From NCBI GenBank assembly GCA_019787685.1, contig JAHNUO010000004.1, forward strand, positions 2,418,001-2,482,000: 64,000 nt of DNA, written 5' to 3'. Position 1 is the first letter of the stretch; each line of letters opens with the position of its first letter. Positions 1-12,348 of this stretch are shown in pieces. Origin of the DNA: Chiua virens. Its lineage: Eukaryota > Basidiomycota > Agaricomycetes > Boletales > Boletaceae. The notes under the pieces were generated by a model, which saw only the letters and a program-made list of their open reading frames with translations, ran no database searches and was not told where the DNA came from. Made by a program: the position numbers and the translations under genes.

Positions 1-3000
1 ACCAACATGCCCATGCGTCGACGACGGCTTGTCCCCTCTCTCTCCACCAGGTACATCGTTCCACATGGACCACTAATATCTTCACCACTTGCGCGCGAAA
101 TGAAATGGAACGATCGGAGTAATACTGCCGTTCACAGTGTGGTCTTCAAATCGAAACGCGCCCATGGTTCATACTTGGGTCTTTCCGAGCGCCCGATACT
201 TAAATCGGCTGTCGTACCTGACACAAGAATGTTCAAAAGGAAGTCAATCAAGATACAGATAACCGCCGAGTATCCGAGCTGCGCCGCGAATTACCAACCG
301 ATATCGAACCACGAAAAAGCATCGGTCTCGGAATACGTCCATTAGACGATGTCCAGTGAACTGTGAATGCTGTAGACGCAGTCAGTTCTGAAATCGGACA
401 CGACCAAATGTAAAAGGAAATTCCATGTTCACCTGACCACCCATCCGCGCCCAGAGTTAGACACTTGATCCCGTTGCTGTGCATCCCAGCACGGTGGCGA
501 GAGCCTGCCAAATGTTGACTAGCAAGATTTTATTTCTGTAGCGGTGATTTGATATTCTAAAACCCGCGAGGCGAAGACAAACAGGCCGCGGGTGTGCCTG
601 AGTACACCCCATATATGACTGCATCGGTTGATGCGTCCACACGGTGGGCGGGTGGTAACGCTGCGTGTATCGTAAACGTAGTGGTTCGACCCGCGTATAT
701 GTACAAGTCGACGCACGAAACGAACATACGAGTGGAGAGTGGCCATATGGTCATTCAATATGTCGACATCTCGAAGGCCCGAATGGCGTTGAATGGATAA
801 TTTCCGTGCCTGTCGTCCCGTCGGAACCAGGTACCATCTGATTTGGACCTGAGTCTTTGATGCAGGGGTTCGTAAGTTCTGAATCATGATGATGGGCATC
901 CTCTCCTTTTCCTTGGTAGATTGCGAGATCTTTCGCTATGTGTGGATCTGAACTTTGAAGTTAAACTGTGGATTGCACTGGTATGCGTCAGAAGCGTGCG
1001 TCACCTTTCCTGCTTTAGCTCTCTTTTCGTTCCAATCAGACATGCCAAGTCGCCCAAAGTTCTTTAGAGCACAGGACGGGTGTCCATGTCAACTTCTGCC
1101 CCATCAGGCCTGTGCCAAGGTCAAAGTACAAACTCGCAGGGGTGACACATACTATGGCGACCCTGGCTTTCTTTCTGGCACCGGACAGGCGAAATTAGAA
1201 ATATGTACGATCATCACGCAGCCGCGGCGAGTACACTCCACTCGCGACGCAGCAAAAGACTGAATCTTGTATCCTTGGTCGTCCTGCCAAAATTCCGCAG
1301 TCACTAGCCTGTGCAGCGGTGCAAAGTCCGCGGCCTTCACCCCCCAAATACCACGCAAGGCGCAAACGGGGGTGGGGGAGATGTAGAACTTTGGAAGTCC
1401 ATTTCAAAACCTTGTCTATGTTGGGGTGTGCGGCGCGAGTACCCCGACCGGAGTTCTTTGAAATGGTGCAACGCACACATGTCTGGTGGATGATTGCACC
1501 GCGAGCAGGCAATCATGTAGCTCGGGTCAAGGAACCGAACGATCGTCTATGGGCGCGTTGCCGCGATATAACCTAATCCGGCACCCGGAAAAAAGAAACA
1601 AACCTGTGCAGTGCCACGAAGGAATTGGCCTTAGACTTGGTCGGTACTAGTCCCTTACTTATTATGGCGCGTTCGGAAATTTGAATGGTCGTTGGGAGGT
1701 ACAACGAAGCGACGGTTGTAACCGGGCTTTTGCGCGGGCATCCATACGGCTTGCTCTCGGCGCATGGACATGAACCGATGCACCGGAATGAGCGACCCTG
1801 TTTCTAAGTGTGAGTATACTCAATGGTATTCCATACCGAAGCTGATGCGTAACAGACAACGATGCCTTGATTTCTTGCTGAATAACGTCGTGGATCGTAT
1901 ACTGACTTTACGGTCAGTTTCTCGGGTTTGCCAGATGTGTCTTTGGAAAATCGGTAACCGAGGACATTTGATGAAATACAGGGTGCGGGCCTCAAAAATC
2001 TGCGGCGCCTGAAATAGCCTGCAGGTGAAGGAGTCTCAGCCCGCTCGGAGTACTATTCACTCAAAAATTAGCGTATCTGTGCACCTTTTTCGTCGTCTGT
2101 ATCCCTCTAATTTGATCCTTGCTAACCATGCTAGTCTCCGTTCTCCGAGTCTCCCGCAGACATCGCAAACGCAATCAGGTTCCGGTAGCACCTGGCAAGA
2201 CTTGATAACCTGTCTTTGTTCCGGACTATCGGCTCGGAGTATGAAGAGCCAAAATATGTCCTTGCAGAGAAAATACCTCTCGATCGCATTGTTCGTTGAA
2301 CGTGATCGGTGCCGAGGTGTTCCTCCAAGCACTCATCCGCTTGCCAATCCGGAGCCTGGCGCGTCCATGAACATCTGCTTCATTGGCCAGACCAGGTCCT
2401 AGACTGACCGCGTGCATCGAAGATACCATTGGAAATGGTGGGTGGCATAACACCACTCTAAGTTGCACGTGTCACGCAACGAACATCAAGATCTTTTGGT
2501 TTGAGAGATGGTGAGGCAATACACGGCCTAGCCCAACTGACTTAACATGTACAGGTTACGGTCCCGCCACAGAAATATTGCAAACACCAGGGATGGATGG
2601 ACAGCACCAGTCCTTGTACGCACCACGAGCACGTTCTGTTCGATATCACGAACAAGACGCAAAAAATTCCCAAGTAAGCTTAACCTTTCTCGAGAAATGA
2701 ACCAAGTCCCGCTTCACCTGAGGACTGTCCGCGACAAATGGTAAATAAATGAGTGACTATTGATTGGAAATGGCATATTTACACGACTCTAAGGCGACCG
2801 AAAGGACAGGACGATTCAATACGCGACGGATCACCAGAAAAGGGAAATGAAATGAAAGGGAAGGTGTGTGACGATCAACAAAACGAGTGGCGAATCGTGG
2901 CTGAACCTGGACAGGCAGGCTATACATTATACGTTCTAGAAGCATTTCGGTTTTATACACCCCTCCACGCAATTATCGGTGGCACGTTAGTCGTCCAAAT

Positions 3001-3100
3001 CGCATCTCGGAGCATATGGCAAACGGAACCATGAAGCTGTGGTGGGGTATGCACGCCTCCTCCGCACCCCGATCAAAGGAAAGGAAGGTGGGGCCACTTT
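1..3100. other. Region without a recognisable gene
   Basis: I see no supported gene here. Open frames are all under about 130 codons, overlap on both strands, and show no recognisable domain or run of exons joined by plausible introns. Base composition is mixed and CpG is not depleted, so it does not look like the CpG-poor repeats at the right end of the window. It may be diverged intergenic sequence or unrecognised gene remnants. Confidence 0.5.
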
Positions 3101-4600
3101 TTACACAGCTTTTGTATTCGTATCCGCTGGTCCTTCTGCACCATTGGCAAGTTTCGTGGCATGTACCTTCTTACACGCCGCCTTGCTGTTCAAATGCCTC
3201 TTCAATGCGTCTGATCGCGTGTATGATTTCCCACAAGCGAGGCAAGTGTGTGACGGCGGACGATGTCGAAGTGATTGTTGGTGCCTCTGCAGATCTCCCG
3301 CAGAGGCACAGACGTGAATACAGTTATTCAGGTGGCACGGAAACACTTTGGCTGGTTTGGGAGGGACAGAGATTTTCGGGACGGGAGGTAATGCGTGGGT
3401 GGGTGAGGTGATTCGGACTTGTTTCATCTGCAAGGCAGCTGCGGTGACGGATGACATGGGTGGACGCGACGGTGTCGTCCCACGGGGAAAAAACGAGGTT
3501 GGGCCGGAGGAAGTGTCTTCCTCGGACTCGTGACCGCTACTCCCGCTCCCCTGTCGCACGGGTAGATCGCTCTCATGTCTCTTCGGTATCTTGGCGATGT
3601 TCCTACAATGTTCGCTTTTCGCATCGTTCGGTCGTTTTCCTGCACGCTCGTCTGACGACGAGCGTGCTTTGGCATTGGTGGTGACATCCTTGTCAACATT
3701 CACGACAGAGGGACGTCTGCGCTGAATTTTCCACTGGGGAACATCCGACAGGGCTCGATGACTCGAAATAGAAATGTGGGTCATACTGCAGTTGTACCCA
3801 TCATCGCTATCCATGTCGGTGTCTGTATCCACGTTCCAAGGATCATTGTCATAAGGGTAGGACTCAGGCTCTGCCTGGTGGGGTCGAAGAGGGGGGGCAC
3901 AAGGAACTGATGCCCGTTCATCGAGGGTACTCTCAATGTCGTACTCGAAGAAGTCGTCCTCGTCCTCGTCATCCGCCCTGGAGGGTTCCAATTCGGCAGG
4001 TTTAGTCCGCGAACGCGTGAACTCAGCATGCGCTTCCGCCAAGATCTGTTTTGCCTTTGCATCGAGCCATTCTTTCGACGGAGGCGGCATGCTCGTGTCT
4101 ATGGGGGGTATGTAGGGGACGAGCGTGTTGACCTCGCTGGGTGCGACACCAACCGCGCCGCGTCGGTCTTCGTAAGGGGAACGACGAGGACGCCATTCTG
4201 GCACGTCGGGAGAGATTCCCATGCATTCCGGGGAATTTTCAGTGACTTTAGCAAGTGAGCGCCGACGTTCTGTAGGATTGAGGATCAAAGGGCGGGGTGT
4301 GGTCCATGAGGGATCGACCATGTTGGGGGAGACCTGAAATTGGTGATCGTGGGCACGCGCGATCGTGTCATAAAGCTATATCCGGGTCAGTGCTGAAATG
4401 GAGACAGTAATTGTATGTACCATGGTCGGGGGTTTAGCAGGAAGGAGACGAGACGCCATGGGTACATCAAAGTAGGTTTCAGGAGGACGGTCGTATACAA
4501 CGGTACCGCCTAAAGCAGTGGCAGGCTCAACATACTTGAAAGGCCTTTCTGGATGGCTTGGGAGGGCAGAAGTAGAGGTGGTAGCGATGTGGGTATTCAT
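3101..4600 (-). CDS. C2H2 zinc-finger protein
   Basis: Predicted nuclear DNA-binding protein of about 470 residues in two exons (4600-4421 and 4333-3101). A large exon reads open from an ATG at 4321, but splicing an upstream exon (start 4600, donor GTACAT, 87-nt intron) joins in phase and adds 60 residues, so I prefer 4600. Two zinc fingers lie near the C terminus: the first begins FPCHLNNC and ends HQQSLRH, the second is HTCLACGKSYTRSDALKRH followed by a C-terminal Cys. The rest is low complexity, rich in Ser, Pro and acidic stretches such as DDEDEDDFF, as in fungal regulators. It is divergent with the LPMO gene at 5169 and shares that upstream region. Targets cannot be told from sequence. 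Confidence 0.75.
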
Positions 4601-5168
4601 AACGTAGAAATGGAGACGAGTAATGAAAAACGATAGGCCATGGAGAGGCGCGAACGAGATTATATGTAGGCGAGAGCATGTGGACCTGCGTGATCTGGGG
4701 AACAATATCGTGAATGACAATCTGTGGCGAGTACGACGTTTTGAACAGTTGCCGCCTTGACCACCGACAGTGGACAGGTAAGGGAGAATGGGAGCACCGG
4801 TTTCGACTGAACATATACAGGCGGATGGTCATGAGGCGTGATCGAAAGCAGAAGGCCAAAGGCACATGGGTTGCTGTAAAGATTCGAGAACGTTAGTGTG
4901 ATGTTAACGATCCGCGCGACCAAGGAACGTTGCTCGACGACAATCGCCGCAGGACCACACGGCACATAGCGGATATTGCTAGGGGTTGTGACATGTCACA
5001 CACGTTACCACAATACGACAATGTCTAATTTGAGTTGTTAAGTAATTAACCGTTGCTATTATCCGTTCCCCCTTAAAATGCCCGCCTTCGAGACCATCGT
5101 TTCTTCACGTCCTCAGCTTCGATCCTTCCACACGCCGCTCTTTTCGTTTGGCTGGTCCACAATTCCCC
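4601..5168. promoter_or_regulatory. Shared divergent upstream region
   Basis: This 568-bp gap separates the start codons of the minus-strand zinc-finger gene and the plus-strand LPMO gene, so it should hold both promoters. Just upstream of the LPMO start (5080-5165) the plus strand is rich in pyrimidines, a common feature of fungal promoters. No specific operator was identified. Confidence 0.4.
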
Positions 5169-6661
5169 ATGTCTCTGTTTCCCTTTCTCCTTTGTCTCCT
5201 TTCTTCGTTGCGCCTCGTGTCCAGCCATGCTGGTGTGCCCATTCCGTTTCTTTCCTGTGTCTTTTCTGATCCACACCCCGTCAGCCCTCTGGCATCCCTC
5301 CATGTGGGGATTCAATGTTACAGCTCAGACCTTCGACTACGATAACCGTCCCGTTGTTCCTCTCGCTAACATGCCGTTCAGTAAATGGTGGTTCCATAAT
5401 CACCTATCGTATCCACCTCATCCAGACGATGTCTTCGAGCTCTCTGCTGGCCAGAACGTCACAATGCAGATCGCTTGCAACAAAGGCGACACAACCTTCT
5501 ATGCCAGCTCAGAGGGGGGGAACACGCAGCAGTCTGGCGATCCTAATGATGTCTGCCCCGGCTCACCCATGTCGGCGTACCACACGACCGGTATAAACGA
5601 CGTCAAGGGTTGCGCATTAGCTATAGCGTACAAAAGTGATGCGTCGCAAGTCCAACCCGCGGACTTCACCGTGTTCAGCGTTAACCACACCTGTGTTTGG
5701 AATCGATACACTGACTTCGGCGTCCCACAAAAAATGCCGCCTTGCGAAAACGGGAAGTGCATTTGCTCCTTCTTTTGGATCCACAGCGCAGATTCTGGTT
5801 CAGAACAGAGTACGCATCACCTTTTGATTTTGTATCCTTCGTACATTTTCTTACCCTGTGTTTACGCAGTGTATATGAACGCATTCCAATGTAATGTCTC
5901 CAACTCGATATCTACCGTCGGCCTTGCCACACCAAGCGTTGCTCGTCGTTGTGGCGCAGACCCGGCCAATGGAAGGCAGGATCCAGTTCCTGGTAATTGC
6001 ACTTGGGGTGCCAAACAACCTTTATACTGGTTCCAGGCGGAGCAGAACAATGTGACCATCTACCGCTGACTTCAGACTCGTGGTTTAGCTAACTTCCCTC
6101 GTCTCGTAGATGTTTGAAGGCACATATTCCCCTCCTTTTTACAACGATCTTTACAATTTCGCAGACGGTGCACAGAACGACATCTTCCAAGATTCGTATC
6201 AAAACATCCCGGTTCCAGGCCCAAATCAAACCGCGCTTCCGGTCCTCGCTACTCCTGGCGCCGTCGCTGCTGCTGCTGCTGCTGCTGCTGGCAACGGAAC
6301 AACTACCCCGCTCCCTACATCTACTAGCGCGGTTGAAGGGTCACCATCTGCCATACTGCCATCTCATGTGCCGTTGTCCGCTGCACCGCTGTCTGCTGCA
6401 CCGCTGTCTGCTGCACCCTCTGCTACTCCCTCGAACTCGAACTCAAAATGGTCAGTGTATCTTTGTAAATCATCGTATGCGGTTTAGTAATCGTCTCTGT
6501 ACTCCTCTAGCAAGCGAAAACGCAGCACCCCTTCAGACTCTTCTCGTCGCCAGGCACCCGCCGAACGGGCCATTGAAGCCTCCTTCGCACGCAAGGCAGT
6601 CGACAGGCACAGACGCACGCTGAATATGAAGAAAAGGTCAGATATCTGGAAGCCTATTTGA
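5169..6661 (+). CDS. AA14-type lytic polysaccharide monooxygenase (secreted)
   Basis: Copper enzyme predicted to cleave wood polysaccharides oxidatively outside the cell; characterised AA14 members act on xylan bound to cellulose. Five exons (5169-5232, 5285-5809, 5870-6051, 6110-6450, 6511-6661) give 420 residues. The ATG at 5169 opens a 19-residue signal peptide that ends exactly before the mature His1 ([11 protein letters not shown]). An ATG at 5148 is in frame but would lengthen the signal peptide. In mature numbering His1, His102 (AYHTTG) and Tyr179 (MYMNAF) fit the expected His-brace and axial Tyr. The Tyr follows directly after the intron at 5810-5869, which supports the splice. The catalytic part ends near YNDLYNF. 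A low-complexity tail follows, with eight alanines, three SAAPL repeats and a strongly basic end instead of a GPI signal. Confidence 0.85.
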
Positions 6662-9029
6662 ATTCGGTACTTTTCGGGCTGGTTCCTTGTTCCCCGCTTG
6701 TCGTTTTCCGTATATCTTCTCATTTCCCGCTGGTTCTGGAGTTTTGGTCGCTTGGAGACGCTTATGACATCTCTTCTGTTAGCTCTTCTTGGGTTTTGTT
6801 TCTTGGTCTGGTACCCTGTTACCGCTTATACCTCTTCCCTATACCCCTCTCCTCCCCTCGGCTTCGAAGCTCAGGTCGCCGTCGCCGCGTGCAAGAAGTT
6901 CAGCTTTCGGCGCAGTCCGTCCCTCCGTAACATGTGCAACGTTCGTTCCTGTCTGTAGTTCTCCGTCATACATGGAGTCGCATCGAAAGTTCCGCTCTCC
7001 GTTTAAGTAATGGATACCAAGTATACCATTTAATATTCAGGTCTTACAAAAACATGTTTCTGGATAGCAAAACGGAAAACCTTTATCCAGGCTTGTTGGT
7101 CGAAGTGACGCAATTTGATCCTAAAGCTAAAGTATTCATCCGGATGAGCTCAGATATTGATGTTCGATCTCCATAATAGGCAGATAAGCAAAGCGGCCCG
7201 CCACGAATGGTGCGCTGGAAAGTCAGTCCCTGGTTTCTCCCCATTCTTCCCAACAACTTGAAATAAGTATCTCGAGATTGGGCCTTTGTGCGGTTCAGTC
7301 AATCGATTAGCCGATGTCCCTCCTAGACCCGAATCGACTCGTTCAAACACCACTTATGGTTAGGTTTCAAGACCCTCGACCTCGCTCATTATGCGTGGTA
7401 CTTCACCTTTACTTCGTTGAAACGTCAGCGTATCCGATGAGAACGAATCTGGTGCCACGACCCAATACAGGGATGTCCCTTCAAGGCCCGACGACTCGCC
7501 CAAACACCGTATACTCCTCAGGCTCGTTGATTACGCGTCATATGCATGTTTCTGTGAACCTGCATCGATGCTGAAGCCAGATCATCGAGAACGAAAAGTC
7601 AGCAGATTCCCAAGGTGATTAACGACGACGGAAAACACCAAAGAAGCAGGCGACATTATTGACGGCGAATAGCCCAACAAGTGGGAAAACGCCAGAGCGT
7701 GAGTAGGAGCCGTTCGCCTATGAACACCGTGTCAATGACCTACTCCGTACTATGGTATTTTTCCTGGATCAACTGGGCATAACGTTTTACGACGGAATGT
7801 CCATCAATTCTCACAAACCTTGAGTTCGAGCCACAGCGTGCTGTGACCCTACCCAAACTTTGGCTCGTCACCGTCCATACCACGGTATCGAGGGCAGACA
7901 CGCCACATACATTGATTGATAGTAAGATGTCATGGGAACTAGCTCCACGTAAGTGTGACGTAACGTGGAGCTGTAGAAGATTAACGCTTGAACATACATA
8001 CCGTCTCGGACCTTTCTTCGGAATGCAGCCTGAGCTACTTGGCTCACTTCCCTTTCCGACATAAACGGGAACTTGTCGACCCCGTGAAGCAGGATTCGGA
8101 TGGCTCGAATAATGCCACTGGCAAGGTTGCTTCCGTCGTCATGGGTTGATGCATGACCGTATTCGTCGCTGTATCGCGTGACCAAGATGGTTGCAACAGC
8201 AATCTTCTTTTGCCGCCCTACGAGCCGTCGCTATCAATATTTACGTTGTCCACAATGTTAGTCATTGACGCTCAGCTTTTATTTGTAGCCAGAATGGAAT
8301 TATGTATACGCATCACCTTGACGGTCAGCCCACGTGGATGTCATCGGCATATGTACTGAGGCACGGACAAAGTTAAATTTTATACGGTCGATTCATAACA
8401 GATGATCAAAATGGTGGCGTACGTTGCTAATACGGCGTTCGGACGATGGAGGGGACACATCTACCCATGCAGGATAGCTCAGCCTTTGCCGTAGAGCATA
8501 GGTTGATAGCCCCACGACTCTCGTGACAAACGCAGAAAATTAGACCGTGATGATGTCGTCGTAGACAATTGGCAAAGCTACCAGCAAAGCGACCGGTACA
8601 TTCACATGGACGGAATACAGTACTCACCCAATGCAACTCCGAGTCGTGGTTCCGACTTTCCAAAGGAACGAGCGTCAAATAACGTATTTCTGTGGTAAAA
8701 CAGGCCAACCGTATGGCGATTCTGGTCTGTGGACAGATCATTGAACAATCAGTCCGGAAGCGTTGTTGGATTTTCGAACGTTAATTCGATGGTAAAATGG
8801 GAAGAGGCAAAATACCGTGAGAACTAGCCTCGAAGCGTTTGAAAAAAGGGACAGGCCGGATACGTACAGCAGTATATACAGTAGAATTTAATGATCTCTT
8901 TCCTTCGACGGCATCGCAAGAGTAGAAACCTAATCCATTGGCGTGCCCACTGACTCTCGCCAGCTGGCAACTTGTCACGACCTCCTGTTACCTGTATGAG
9001 GTTGTATCTCGTCGCCATCTGCGAACGCC
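6662..9029. other. Region without a recognisable gene
   Basis: Nothing with domain content was found in this stretch of about 2.4 kb. Only short frames occur on both strands, and none joins to others by convincing introns. It separates the LPMO gene from the first unit of the segmental duplication. Confidence 0.45.
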
Positions 9030-10560
9030 GCCACCGTCACCCAAGCGTCTAACGAAATGAATCCAGGCCAAACCCAGTGTCAAGACCATTTCCATGAGTA
9101 ACTTGAAGACGACTGCAAGCATCCATCATCCATCTCCCATACGCTCATGATGAATCGAGGCACAAGCGGTGCCAATGGCCACCCTCATGGAACTTGTCCT
9201 GCGAAGTACAACATATTGACGACGTTATACGAACAAATTCTGTGACAAGATAATATCGTTAGCTTGAATTGTTTGGCGGAAGAGAATATAAGACGCGGAA
9301 CATACGCCAAAAAGTAAATAATACCCAGCTTGATGGACAGGTTCATGTACCGATTCAGTTCCCACTACTCTGTTGCGCGATACATTTGAAGCGACTGCCT
9401 CACAAACTGTCCGATTGCCAGTACACAGCACTGCACCAAGTGCGACACGAAAATGCATCTAGCCGAATGTTTGAGGCGTTGTCGCGGACTATGCAAAGTG
9501 ACACGTCCTGCGAATGACCGATGCTCGCTAGGTGATGATAAGTCGACAGTGATGTCAATGAAATGTGAAATACCAGTACCTTTCAGTGAGCCGTCTTCGA
9601 CTACCCGACAAATTTGTTGAGGACATGGCCGCGTCAAGAATCATGGAAATGATCTCAACGAAAAGGAAGCCAAGGAGCGCGTAAAGGATCGACCGTACAT
9701 TGCCCAAATTCGAAGGATCGTCGCGGCTGTGGTCGCCATTTTGATTTACTTTTGAAAATGTGATCTGTGCAATAACTCACTATCTGCTCCACTGATAAAG
9801 AGAACAGAGGCTTATGATTCCACATCGGAAGTAAAAATACCTCGAGGGTGTCCCAATAGAAAAATGCAAGAAAACTTGATGTGAGTGCACTCACAACTGT
9901 TTGGTAGATATCAGGTGTGTTATTAGCAAGAAGCTCGGAAATGACAACCTACATCTATGGGTGCAGAGTTGCTATATTGATTAATCATTGGAGCAGGTGA
10001 GAAAATTGAAATATCTTTGCGGAACCAGTCAGGAAGGTTGTTCTTTCTTATGGCGGAGTCAGAAATGGGGAAGGAATCCAAAGCATACGGATCGCGACGT
10101 GTCTACAAACCATTCGAGGTTAGTGTGACAATCAACTCCTGAAACAACAGTTATCGACCAACATGAAGCCAAGAAGGCCAACATAGCGAACCTCCAATAT
10201 TTATGAGCTCTCTGCAGATCGTGATGCTGTAGTCAGGCTGAAATTCTCGGTACATACAACGAGGCATAGACTTGAGACCCAGGCCCGTATCTTGATCTGC
10301 AGTCTAATCAGGAGCTTCTTACATGAACACATAGTTTTTTGACTGACCCAGATGTATTCTACATAGATATCTCGTCACTGAGTCGTCAGTAGTAACGTTC
10401 AACATGATGCGAAGTTGTTCCTCTCTTGAGAATGTAAGGACCTTGGGTGTCAACTTAGTAGGTGTAGGCATGTCCTATCGCACGGAACTCGTCGCTTACC
10501 GTAATCATATCCAAGCAACAGTGAGGACCCTACAACGAGGAAGAAACCTTCAGGCATGCA
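9030..10560 (-). pseudogene. Decayed 7TM-like (DUF6533-type) gene, copy A
   Basis: Relic of a fungal membrane-protein gene on the minus strand, recognised mainly by homology to copy B at 17.2-18.8 kb. Short peptides in changing frames match copy B, for example FVRQSLQMYRATE here against FIRQSVERYRTTN there, and a shared MNL/MKL..GIIYF segment. DNA similarity continues upstream past the coding part: 10350 and 18610 both carry a run like GACCCAGATRTATTCTAC. Several frameshifts and stops prevent a single reading frame. Function of the parent family is unknown. The DUF6533 assignment is from memory of family features (hydrophobic LRIWAMY-type helix, PRFI.SIRE motif) and is moderate. Confidence 0.55.
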
Positions 10561-11106
10561 CGGCGACGCAGTGCAATGTCGGAGGGATATTGTAAGAGTG
10601 TCAACAAATCTCTTGCACCTTATATCAAGATTTATGACCTGACTTAAACCATTTGGGATGAAGAGTGACCCGCGTAGCCGATTGATTCCAATGGCACCTA
10701 AGTAGTAGTAAGTAGTGAACTAGCAGCCTAGCGGTGCACGCAGGGAACACAGGCATAGCGCAGCCAAAGTACTAAAAAGAATTTTGAAACGGCTTACTGT
10801 AACTAGTAACTCCTTAGAAGGCAACTCGCTTGTCTCAGTGTACTCGACGGTTCAAGTTGAAACGTTAGTTGAGGTTGAGAAATATTTTGGGGTTGCTCGT
10901 TTGTTTGAAAGCAAGGACTTACATACAGTCATTTACCGGCACTTGAGCCACGAAGATTTTGATCACCTCCTGATTTTTAACAACAACAATTTATTAAGAT
11001 CGTATGGTATAGATGCTTCAATATATACTCGAACATATAGTAGGAAAAAAAGCAAGTAAAAAGAGAATGTTATACTCTTGCAATTAACTGATCAAAGATT
11101 GAGCCT
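10561..11106. other. AT-rich intergenic stretch
   Basis: No gene recognised. A plus-strand open frame of about 90 codons at 10784-11059 is AT-rich, has no known motif and no supporting exons, so I do not call it. Confidence 0.4.
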
Positions 11107-11970
11107 TTATCGCTCCAACCCCACCACTTGAGCCACTACCAAAAAAGGTATCGCACCGATTCGCACGGGCCAAGCGACATCTAAGCAATACCGCCGGTTA
11201 CCGTTACTCCTCTGTGCTCTCACCATCACTATCAATGTTCTCATCACTTGGCTCATCTTCACTGGCAATGACATCTCCGTTTCCCTCACCTGTGTCTGAT
11301 GGTGACATCTTTCTTCTGTTTCTTCATCTCTTCTTCTGCCTCGTGACAAATCACACAGAGGCTTCGCCGCTCTTTCTCCGGCTTCTCCTCATCCTCGTTC
11401 CACAGCTTCATGGCATAAGCTAGACCTTCCTCCTGATTAGCAATTGCTGTCCTTTGCTTCTGACACTTGGATTTTGTATGACCAACCATAATCAGTGTAG
11501 CTGGAAGTGACAAATGATAGTTTTATTTACACTGTCAAATTTTGAGTCCTGCTCCGAGTCGGAGCATATGAGTCATACTGACTATTCCGCATTAAGTATA
11601 TCATAGTACTGATAACTCCTTCACCTCGCTTAAGACTTGTCTCTCCGGCATCATGCTGGCAAGCCCAGGCATCACTGATCTGTATACAATATGTTGGGAT
11701 CATCAAGCTGACAAGCATATGTATATATTCCTGTAATTAAAATTGCTATAATATTAGTCTGTAGTGTTGTAGTAATGAAATACTACAATTTTCAGTCAAA
11801 CTTGCCAGCTGTAATAACAACAAGAACAGCAAACAGGCCCCATCTCATAGCTAAGCATAGTGGTATATCATATCCTATTTTTACAGTAGTTGATTTGATT
11901 GTTGTGGTTGGAATTCATATATGATTTGGATTTGGCTCAAGTGCCGGTGGTGGCTCAAGTGCCGGTAAAT
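11107..11970 (-). pseudogene. Possible small DNA-transposon relic
   Basis: Minus-strand remnant. A highly charged segment (LCVICHEAEEEMKKQKK region, 11300-11513) runs, after a one-base frame change near 11300, into an acidic tail ending in a stop near 11205. Such Lys/Glu-rich then acidic C-termini are common in pogo/Tc1-like fungal transposases, but no DDE catalytic core is visible. Short imperfect inverted repeats lie on either side: CACTTGAGCCAC near 11125 and GTGGCTCAAGTG near 11949. An internally deleted element is the likeliest reading; the assignment is weak. Confidence 0.3.
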
Positions 11971-12348
11971 GACTGTAAATGCGATCTTGGGAAAAGTGTC
12001 GAAGCAAACGTCTTAGTTTGGATTCGAAGTCGTGAGATAACGACCACGAGTGATTCGGCGATGAAGTGCAGCAAATCGCTATATTCCGCTAAATTCAAAG
12101 AGGTGAAAGTTTTGACTTTATCCACTTAGGGTTCGCCAAGCAGAAAAGAAAGTTATTCTGAAGAAAACAGAGCAAGTAGTGATGAACAAGATCAATTCCG
12201 AAGTATGGTAGAACGAGCAGGCTTGCGACAGCATTGTAAAGTACAACTTGGGGTTTGAACTTTGGGCGTCACCCAGAAAGTATAAAGACCTGTCAACTGT
12301 AGGGTACATGCACAATGAAAGATCTCAGTTAAACACCTGAGACGCAGC
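11971..12348. other. Intergenic region downstream of sugar transporter A
   Basis: No gene recognised. Presumably contains the 3' end of the minus-strand transporter transcript. Confidence 0.4.
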
